A program made the position numbers and the translations under genes. Below are positions 5,795 to 10,276 of a DNA stretch of 10,276 nucleotides, one piece after another. The notes under the pieces are model-generated. The model ran no database searches and was not told the origin of the DNA. It worked only from the letters and a program-made list of their open reading frames with translations. Positions within the stretch are counted from its first letter, which is position 1, and the number at the start of each line of letters is the position of its first letter. Location of the stretch: contig JAFDHU010000115.1 in NCBI GenBank assembly GCA_019308625.1, positions 1-10,276 of the forward strand. The letters run 5' to 3'. Source of the stretch: Deltaproteobacteria bacterium (lineage in GTDB: Bacteria; Desulfobacterota; Desulfobaccia; Desulfobaccales; 0-14-0-80-60-11).

Positions 5795-7195
5795 TCAACT
5801 TTTTCCCGCCCCCGACAACAACTGCACCACCAGTTCCGCTTGGCGGGCCGCCGCCCCCTGGTGAGGCAGGAGGGAGGTCAAGGCCCGGGAGCCCAGCTCC
5901 TGGCGGAGCTCCGGGTGCTCCAGGAGGTTTCTGGCCGCGGCGGCCAGCGTATCCGCGTCCCGCACCAGCAGGCCAGCTCCGGCAGCTTCCAGGATGTCCC
6001 TGGCCCAGAGAAAGTTGCTGAGATGGGGGCCGTAAAGCGGAGCCACCCCCCAGGCCGCCGGCTCCAAGATGTTCTGGCCGCCGTGGGGCACCAGCGAGCC
6101 CCCCACAAAGGCCACGTCCGCCACCCGGTAGAGGCCCATGAGGTCGCCGATGGTGTCCACCACCACCACGGGCTGGGTCCGGGTCTCCTGGCCCTCCTTC
6201 AGCCGCCGCCATAACTGAAAGCCCCAACCTTCCCGGGCCACCAGCCGGCCCACTTCCCCGGCCCGCTCCGGATGCCGGGGCGCCAGAATCAGGAGCAGGG
6301 AAGGGCAGGGGGCCAAAAGTTGGCGGTAGGCCGCCAGCACCGCCTCCTCCTCTCCCGCATGGGTGGACGCGGCCAGAAACACCGGCTCTCCCCTCAGGTT
6401 GAGAACTTCCCGCCATCTGGCGGACAGCGGCTCCTGCGATGGTTCGGCCTGACTTTTACTGCCTCTCCCAGCCTCAGCACCGGAGGCGACGGAAGAGGGC
6501 AGGGGGGCGGCGCGGCTCCTTTGCGCCAGGAGACGGTCTATCTTGAGATTCCCTGTCAGCCGCACCTTGTCCGGGGGCAGGCCCAACCGCCGGAGGCGCT
6601 CGTAGTCCTGGGGCGACCCCGCGGCAATGATTTCAAATAAATTAAACAGATCCAGAGCCAAGCGACGGAGGCGGCTATAGCGGCGAAAGGACTTGTCGCT
6701 CAGCCGGGCATTCAGCAGGGCCAGGCGCACCCCCCGGCGGCGGGCGCTTACCAGAAAGTTGGGCCAAAGCTCCGATTCCAGGGCGATGAACACCTCCGGT
6801 CGCAGGCGGTTCAGGTAGCCCTGCACCGCCCAGGGGACATCCAGGGGGAAGTAGCACACACAGGCGCCCAGCGGCGAAAAATGCCGCCGGGCCAGAGCCT
6901 GGCCCGTCTCGGTGCCGGTGCTGACGATGAATCCGGCCCCGGGAAGCTGCTTTCGCAACTCCTCCACCAAAGGCAGGGCGCTTAAGATTTCCCCCACGGA
7001 CACCCCATGCAGCCATATCCGGGGGCTTCCTTCCGGGGGTGCCTCAGAGGGCAGGCACAGACCCAGACGGGGCAGAAAACTCTCACCTTGGCCCCGTTGC
7101 TTGAGATGCCACCAGAAATAGGGCCAGCCCACCAAGCCGGCCTTAAGAGTGGAGATATAATAGATTAAGTATAAGAAATGATTGCTAAATTTCAT
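5795..7195 (-). CDS. waaA: 3-deoxy-D-manno-octulosonic acid (Kdo) transferase
   Basis: Transfers Kdo from CMP-Kdo to lipid A precursor at the cytoplasmic face of the inner membrane, the first step of LPS core assembly (GT30 family). The 466-aa product has a hydrophobic N-terminal anchor (about 7-30) and then GT-B family motifs: LHGVSVGE (62-69, Glu69 the expected catalytic base), STGTETG (92-98), FPLDVPWAVQGYL (116-128), ALESELWPNF (138-147), LLNARLSDKSFRRY (160-173) and GNLKID (215-220). The C-terminal donor domain has AASTHAGEEE (275-284), LAPRHPER (304-311) and GGSLVPHGGQNILEPA (365-380). Residues about 227-255 form a low-complexity Ser/Ala/Glu linker between the two Rossmann domains. It lies 48 bp after the NUDIX gene and is probably co-transcribed with it. 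ATG 7195 has AGGG about eight bases upstream. Mono- versus bifunctional Kdo transfer cannot be read from sequence. Confidence 0.95.
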   Translation of the reverse strand: MKFSNHFLYLIYYISTLKAGLVGWPYFWWHLKQRGQGESFLPRLGLCLPSEAPPEGSPRIWLHGVSVGEILSALPLVEELRKQLPGAGFIVSTGTETGQALARRHFSPLGACVCYFPLDVPWAVQGYLNRLRPEVFIALESELWPNFLVSARRRGVRLALLNARLSDKSFRRYSRLRRLALDLFNLFEIIAAGSPQDYERLRRLGLPPDKVRLTGNLKIDRLLAQRSRAAPLPSSVASGAEAGRGSKSQAEPSQEPLSARWREVLNLRGEPVFLAASTHAGEEEAVLAAYRQLLAPCPSLLLILAPRHPERAGEVGRLVAREGWGFQLWRRLKEGQETRTQPVVVVDTIGDLMGLYRVADVAFVGGSLVPHGGQNILEPAAWGVAPLYGPHLSNFLWARDILEAAGAGLLVRDADTLAAAARNLLEHPELRQELGSRALTSLLPHQGAAARQAELVVQLLSGAGKS

Positions 7196-7243
7196 CTACA
7201 GCGCCCTGGTCGGGCTCCTCTGGGCCTCATGAATCTCGGGCAG

Positions 7244-7702
7244 CTACGGGCTTTTTTTCAGCCACTCCCGGCGGACCTGGAGATAATCGGCCAAGATCCG
7301 GGCATGGTCAAAGGCCAAATCCGGCGGCAGTGCCTCCGGAGTAAAAACCCGCAAGCCTTTGGCGTCGCTGGCGGCCTGGGGTATCCCTCGCCCTCGGGCC
7401 ACAAAAACTGTGGTTATGGTATGCTGACGGGGATCCCGGTTCGGATCCGAATAGGTGTGGAACTGCCCCAACAGCGACACTTCAAGGCCCGTTTCCTCCC
7501 GGGCCTCCCGCACCGCCGCCTGCTCGCAGCTTTCTCCGTACTCCACAAAGCCCCCCGGCAGCGCCCACCCGTACGGCGGCTTGGAGCGTTCAATGAGAAC
7601 CAGGCCTTCTTCCAGTTCAATAATGATGTCCACCGCCGGTAGCGGATTTTTGTAGCGCCGGATGACCATACCACATCGGGGGCAGCGTTCTTCCACCAGC
7701 AT
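7244..7702 (-). CDS. NUDIX hydrolase
   Basis: The 152-aa product hydrolyses a nucleoside diphosphate linked to another moiety. The NUDIX box is complete: Gly51, five residues, Glu57, seven residues, then REAREETGL (65-73), with the metal-binding glutamates present. The GWALPGGFVE lead-in and RSKPPYG (39-45) resemble ADP-ribose pyrophosphatase-type members, but the substrate cannot be set from sequence. The N-terminus starts with a single CPRC pair (Cys7, Cys10), a half zinc-ribbon seen in some NUDIX proteins. ATG 7702 has no recognisable Shine-Dalgarno; the leader is AT-rich and the palindrome at 7718-7731 lies just upstream, so it may have a very short leader. It sits 35 bp after the DUF2939-like gene and 48 bp before waaA on the same strand. 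Confidence 0.92.
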   Translation of the reverse strand: MLVEERCPRCGMVIRRYKNPLPAVDIIIELEEGLVLIERSKPPYGWALPGGFVEYGESCEQAAVREAREETGLEVSLLGQFHTYSDPNRDPRQHTITTVFVARGRGIPQAASDAKGLRVFTPEALPPDLAFDHARILADYLQVRREWLKKSP

Positions 7703-7717
7703 GTTAATTTAGTTTAC

Positions 7718-7731
7718 ATAATATATATTAT
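7718..7731. promoter_or_regulatory. AT palindrome, likely promoter/operator of NUDIX-waaA
   Basis: ATAATATATATTAT is a perfect 14-bp palindrome in the 35-bp gap before the NUDIX start. On the minus strand it supplies several -10-like hexamers (TATATT, TATTAT), and TTTAAC just upstream could act as a weak -35. A promoter here would give a leader of only about 10-15 nt, fitting the missing ribosome-binding site. A regulator site is also possible. Confidence 0.4.
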
Positions 7732-7737
7732 CAGACG

Positions 7738-8307
7738 TTAAAGAAGCTCCCGCTTCAGCAATCTCTTCAAATCCTCATACCTTATGGAAACAATGCGCCA
7801 TTCCTTGGTGGCCGGATTGCGTCTCATGAGGAAGCGGAACTGCTCCCCGGTCTTGGGATCTAACAATTTCACCTCCGCCAAGTCCCCTCGGGTGTCAATC
7901 TCCGCGGTGGTGACTGCCGCGGCCAGAGCCAGAACCTCTCCCTGGCTGAGGTCCAGAAGATATTGTTCCACTGCCTTTTTTATCTGTTGGTCAAATTTCT
8001 CCAGCAGCCGCGGCAACAGGAATTTGGCCACTTTCTGGCCCAGCCGGCGGCCTAAGCGGTCCCATTCGTCCATGTCCTTGTCCTCCGGCGGAAACAGGTC
8101 CTTACCGGAGGCCTGGACCATATTGGTGACAATTTCCTGTAAATCCACATACTTAAACAACTTGTCCATGTCCTTGGCCTGAATGGCCAGGACCATTTGC
8201 TGCAAGGCATAGCGGGGCGAATTGACCCAGCGCCAGTACAGGCCGCCGGTAACTAAGGCAGCCAGCAGGATTACGGTGGAGAAGATGATGATGGCCGAAC
8301 GTTTCAT
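7738..8307 (-). CDS. membrane-anchored DUF2939-like protein
   Basis: From ATG 8307 (AGGGGGG about 4 bases upstream) this gives a 189-aa protein. The open frame continues to 8454, but the upstream part is arginine/proline-rich and crosses the promoter region, so the shorter start is chosen. Residues about 4-24 (SAIIIFSTVILLAALVTGGL) form one transmembrane segment or uncleaved signal anchor. Then SPRYALQQMVLAIQAKDMDK (30-49) and FKYVDLQEIV resemble the DUF2939 pattern, an NTF2-like fold in which residues after the anchor count domain length and a 'YVD' core. The rest is charged and helical, and the C-terminus (FRFLMRRNPATKEWRIVSIR) looks like the closing beta strands of an NTF2-like domain. The bulk should face the periplasm. 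Function is unknown; the place upstream of NUDIX-waaA hints at an envelope link, which is only inference. Confidence 0.75.
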   Translation of the reverse strand: MKRSAIIIFSTVILLAALVTGGLYWRWVNSPRYALQQMVLAIQAKDMDKLFKYVDLQEIVTNMVQASGKDLFPPEDKDMDEWDRLGRRLGQKVAKFLLPRLLEKFDQQIKKAVEQYLLDLSQGEVLALAAAVTTAEIDTRGDLAEVKLLDPKTGEQFRFLMRRNPATKEWRIVSIRYEDLKRLLKRELL

Positions 8308-8371
8308 GAACCCCCCTGAATCCGGCGGCGGACGTTTTTGGGTTGAAGAAAGCCCGAAATTTAAATACTTA

Positions 8372-8400
8372 ATTATACGCCATTCTTCAAAAGCTGTGGA
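8372..8400 (-). promoter_or_regulatory. promoter for the DUF2939-like gene
   Basis: On the minus strand there is an exact -10 TATAAT (8377-8372), a 17-bp spacer, and a 4-of-6 -35 TCCACA (8400-8395). Transcription would begin near 8365, with a leader of about 58 nt to ATG 8307. The element lies in the 97-bp gap between divergent genes and overlaps the region just before the plus-strand gene at 8405, so the two could interfere. Confidence 0.5.
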
Positions 8401-8404
8401 AATT

Positions 8405-8815
8405 ATGGCCGCAAAAAAACATCTTTCCCGACACCTGCTGCCCAACGGGCTCACGGTGGAATTTTACGACCTCTCCCGGCCCACGGCCGGCGACCGCTGG
8501 CAGGTGGTGGTGGAAGCCCGGGTGGCCGTGCCCGTGTCACCTGAACATCTGCCTCCCGAGCTGCGGGACCGGGCCGAGGAGGTCAGGGCCGCCCTGGGCC
8601 CGGAGGTCTCCTTCATTAAACAGGAAATCCGGAACTTCATCGCCGTAGGGGAAGTCCCGGACTTGGTGCAGAACATCGCCTCGCAACTGTTTGCCTCCAT
8701 CCGGGGCTACCTGGGGCACCCGGAGTTCGCCCCCCGCTTTCTCCGCAAAAAGTATCAGGAGTACTGCGAAAGACAGACCTGGTGGCGCGACACCGCCGAG
8801 TCCCAGGAGGAATGA
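8405..8815 (+). CDS. conserved-looking hypothetical protein
   Basis: A 136-aa protein I do not recognise by name. It begins MAAKKHLSRHLLPNGLTVEF, continues with YDLSRPTAGDRWQVVVEARV, and has a helical C-terminal half rich in charged and aromatic residues (FIKQEIRNFIAVGEVPDLVQ; RKKYQEYCERQTWWRDTAE). There is no signal peptide, membrane segment or Cys motif, so it should be cytosolic. ATG 8405 is chosen because the protein character starts there; the frame is open further upstream to 8222, but that part shadows the minus-strand gene. The ribosome-binding site is weak (GGAA). It ends 9 bp before the rlmI-like gene, implying co-transcription, so a link to rRNA modification or translation is possible but unproven. 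Confidence 0.75.
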   Translation: MAAKKHLSRHLLPNGLTVEFYDLSRPTAGDRWQVVVEARVAVPVSPEHLPPELRDRAEEVRAALGPEVSFIKQEIRNFIAVGEVPDLVQNIASQLFASIRGYLGHPEFAPRFLRKKYQEYCERQTWWRDTAESQEE

Positions 8816-8824
8816 GGGAAAGAC

Positions 8825-9829
8825 ATGCGGGACTTGCCGGTGGTGCGGCTGACCGGGAAAGGACGGCGCTGGCGTCTGAGCGGCCATCCCTGGATTTACC
8901 GGGACGATTTGGCTGAGCAGCCCGCCCTGCCCTCCGGCACCCTGGCCGCGATGGTGGGCCCCACAGGCGACTTTCTGGGCCAAGCCTTCTACAGCGCCGC
9001 CTCCCGCATCGCCCTCAGACTGGTGACCACCGGCGAGGACACGGTGGACACTGCCTTCTGGGAGGCCCGCCTGCAGCGCGCCCTGGCCTATCGGCAGCAG
9101 GTGGTGCGGGACACTGACGCCTGCCGACTGATCCACGCCGAAGCCGATGGCTTCCCCGGTCTGGTGGTGGATTCCTACGCCGGCCACCTGGCCGTCCAGA
9201 CCCTGCACCCCGGCCTGGAACGGCGGCTGCCCGAACTGCTGGAGCTTTTCCAAGCCCATCTCTCCCCTGCCTCCATCACCCTGCGCCATGACGCGGAGGT
9301 GCGCCTGCTGGAGGGCCTGCCCCTGGAGGTCAAGACGGTGTGGGGCGAGCTGCCTGACAGAGTGGAAGTTTGCGAAGGCCCGGTGCGCTTCCTGGTGGAT
9401 GTGCGGCGGGGCCAGAAAACCGGCCTGTTTCTGGATCAGCGGGAAAACCGCCTGGCCGCCTCCCTGCTGGCCCGGGGCCAGGCTTTGGACGCCTTCGCCT
9501 ACCAGGGCGGCTTCGCCCTGCACCTGGCCCCTCGCTGCCAGCGGGTCACCCTGGTGGAAAGCTCTGCCCCGGCCCTGGAGCTGGCCCAAGAAAACGCCCG
9601 GCTCAACGGCAGGGCCAACCTTGAGCTGGTGCGGGATAATGTCTTCTCGTTTTTAAAGAAAGCGGCTCGGAACGGCCGGCGTTTTGACACCATCATTCTG
9701 GACCCCCCGGCCTTTGCCAAGAGCCGCCAGGACCGCCCTGCCGCCCGTCGGGGGTATCTGGAGCTGAACCGCCGGGCTTTTCAGGTTCTGAATCCCGGAG
9801 GTCTGCTGGTCACTTGCTCCTGTTCTTAG
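8825..9829 (+). CDS. rlmI: RlmI-type 23S rRNA m5C methyltransferase, truncated
   Basis: Class I SAM-dependent methyltransferase of the RlmI group (E. coli RlmI makes m5C1962 in 23S rRNA). A PUA-like RNA-binding domain covers about 1-75. Then come HAEADGFPGLVVDSY (104-118), GQKTGLFLDQRENR (196-209), SAM motif LDAFAYQGGFALH (221-233), acidic motif VTLVESS (241-247), DPPAFAKS (293-300), GYLELNRRAF (310-319) and PGGLLVTCSCS (324-334). The frame stops with TAG right after CSCS. RlmI proteins are normally about 390-400 aa, and the missing 55 codons lie just downstream in the +1 frame, displaced by an exact 31-bp tandem duplication. The encoded 334-aa form lacks the C-terminal strands of the Rossmann domain and is probably inactive or unstable. 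ATG 8825 follows a GAGGG ribosome-binding site. Confidence 0.9.
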   Translation: MRDLPVVRLTGKGRRWRLSGHPWIYRDDLAEQPALPSGTLAAMVGPTGDFLGQAFYSAASRIALRLVTTGEDTVDTAFWEARLQRALAYRQQVVRDTDACRLIHAEADGFPGLVVDSYAGHLAVQTLHPGLERRLPELLELFQAHLSPASITLRHDAEVRLLEGLPLEVKTVWGELPDRVEVCEGPVRFLVDVRRGQKTGLFLDQRENRLAASLLARGQALDAFAYQGGFALHLAPRCQRVTLVESSAPALELAQENARLNGRANLELVRDNVFSFLKKAARNGRRFDTIILDPPAFAKSRQDRPAARRGYLELNRRAFQVLNPGGLLVTCSCS

Positions 9830-9859
9830 AGGTCTGCTGGTCACTTGCTCCTGTTCTTA
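9798..9859 (+). repeat. exact 31-bp tandem duplication inside rlmI
   Basis: Two identical 31-bp copies lie head to tail at 9798-9828 and 9829-9859. Each runs from GAGGTCTGCTGG to TGTTCTTA and encodes the GGLLVTCSCS motif of the methyltransferase. Because 31 is not a multiple of three, the second copy shifts the frame, and the junction TCT-TAG creates the stop at 9827-9829. Confidence 0.95.
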
Positions 9860-10025
9860 TAATATAAGAAACGAAGAGTTTCTGGAGATTGTCCGGCAAG
9901 CCGCGGTGGCCGCCGGTCGCCAGGCCCGGCTGCTGGAGCGCCGAGGCGCGGCCCAGGATCACCCTGCCCTTTTATCCCTCCCCGAAAGCATATACCTTAA
10001 GTGCTTGTTTATCCAGGTTTTTTAG
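9830..10025 (+). pseudogene. displaced 3' end of the rlmI-like gene
   Basis: After the duplication the +1 frame encodes SYNIRNEEFLEIVRQAAVAA, then GRQARLLERRGAAQDHPALL, then SLPESIYLKCLFIQVF, ending with TAG at 10023-10025. This is the normal RlmI C-terminus, including the family's DHP-x-LLSLPES-x-YLKC motif. No start codon or ribosome-binding site serves it alone. With one 31-bp copy removed, the gene from 8825 would encode 389 aa, the expected family length. The lack of further damage suggests the break is recent. Confidence 0.88.
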
Positions 10026-10146
10026 AAATTATTACCAAACAATAATGTTGCCTTTGATATTGCCCTCTTTAATATTGAAAAAGAATAAAATCGCCAATTT
10101 GGCTTTATTGAAAAAAAATAAATAAACTTTGACAATTGTCGCGGTC

Positions 10147-10172
10147 CAGCAACTGGCCCACAACAGTTGCTG
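10147..10172. repeat. 9-bp perfect inverted repeat
   Basis: CAGCAACTG (10147-10155) and CAGTTGCTG (10164-10172) pair perfectly around an 8-nt loop. No T run follows on either strand, so an operator or an RNA hairpin is as likely as a terminator. Confidence 0.6.
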
Positions 10173-10239
10173 CCCCCACTCCTAAACCTCACCCCAAGTC
10201 TCCTGAAAAGGTCGGATTGCGGAAAACCATCTCCAAAAC

Positions 10240-10259
10240 TCCCTTTAGAGGCAAAGGGA
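10240..10259 (-). terminator. possible terminator of a minus-strand gene beyond the right edge
   Basis: TCCCTTT-gcctct-AAAGGGA forms a 7-bp stem on the minus strand and is followed by GTTTTGGAG. This is a moderate rho-independent terminator shape and would serve a gene entering from the right. The short T run keeps confidence low. Confidence 0.35.
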
Positions 10260-10276
10260 AACCCTTGCTTCGGCCG

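Larger units (their letters stand above)
10026..10276. other. noncoding region: AT-rich tract then hairpin-bearing segment
   Basis: No gene is supported here. 10026-10130 is strongly AT-rich, unlike the rest of the window. It holds an imperfect direct repeat (10073-10089 and 10106-10122, 16 of 17 bases alike) and a small GCC-aattt-GGC hairpin (10093-10103) followed by TTTATTG, a weak candidate terminator for the methyltransferase transcript. Beyond it lie the 10-bp palindrome GACAATTGTC (10131-10140) and two larger inverted repeats listed separately. The minus strand is open in one frame across most of the segment but has no good start or family-like protein sequence. Confidence 0.5.

Noticed and set aside
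8537..9589. Long minus-strand open frame opposite the unknown protein and rlmI
   Set aside because: Gly/Gln/His-rich shadow product; the plus strand has recognisable methyltransferase motifs throughout.
9798..9859. The 31-bp repeat as a CRISPR repeat or mobile element target duplication
   Set aside because: The copies are directly adjacent with no spacer and no inserted element, and they encode the gene's own conserved motif, so simple tandem duplication explains them.
10129..10152. TTGACA at 10129-10134 as a -35 promoter box
   Set aside because: No reasonable -10 hexamer lies 16-18 bp downstream (the sequence there is GC-rich), and no plus-strand gene start follows in the window.
10025..10276. 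Open minus-strand frame of about 84 codons at the right end
   Set aside because: It has no convincing start or ribosome-binding site and runs through hairpins and an AT-rich tract; the product has no recognisable pattern. A tail of a gene from beyond the edge cannot be fully excluded.

Overview
The window looks like chromosomal DNA from a Gram-negative, GC-rich bacterium, most likely a deltaproteobacterium (Desulfobacterota). The signs are a lipid A Kdo transferase (so an LPS-bearing outer membrane), a DUF177/YceD-rpmF pair, a FeoB iron transporter, a PAS histidine kinase carrying the C-x8-C-x3-CPL pattern, and a small rubredoxin-like zinc-ribbon gene whose Cys-rich tail I associate with that group. 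The taxonomic call is inference from gene content and sequence flavour; no rRNA or tRNA gene is present.

Layout. 1-702 (minus): rpmF (3' end cut by the window edge) behind yceD, both read from a convincing sigma70-type promoter at 750-777. 703-988: divergent intergenic region with a symmetric operator-like element in front of feoB. 989-2914 (plus): feoB, with no feoA beside it. 3053-4123 (minus): a soluble orphan PAS-HisKA-HATPase kinase, convergent with feoB. 4124-4929: a largely gene-poor stretch that holds a small zinc-ribbon gene broken by a -1 frameshift (4402-4598, minus). 4930-5745 (plus): a muramidase-like protein with a C-terminal peptidoglycan-binding domain. 5795-8307 (minus): waaA, a NUDIX hydrolase and a membrane-anchored DUF2939-like protein, closely spaced. 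8405-10025 (plus): a 136-aa protein of unknown function followed by an RlmI-type rRNA methyltransferase gene. 10026-10276: AT-rich then mixed noncoding DNA with hairpins.

The clearest unusual observation is in the RlmI-type gene. An exact 31-bp head-to-tail duplication (9798-9828 and 9829-9859) creates a stop codon at its junction and shifts the frame. Removing one copy restores a family-length protein of 389 aa with the normal C-terminal motifs. The zinc-ribbon gene is a second recent-looking break: its two halves lie in different frames, and both still encode well-formed Cys motifs. Two lightly damaged genes in one window could mean real recent mutation or sequence or assembly error; reads would separate these.

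Functionally the region is mostly housekeeping: ribosome parts and rRNA modification (rpmF, yceD, rlmI), envelope work (waaA, the muramidase-like protein, the DUF2939-like protein), iron uptake and one sensor kinase. I see no CRISPR array, transposase, integrase or defence system.
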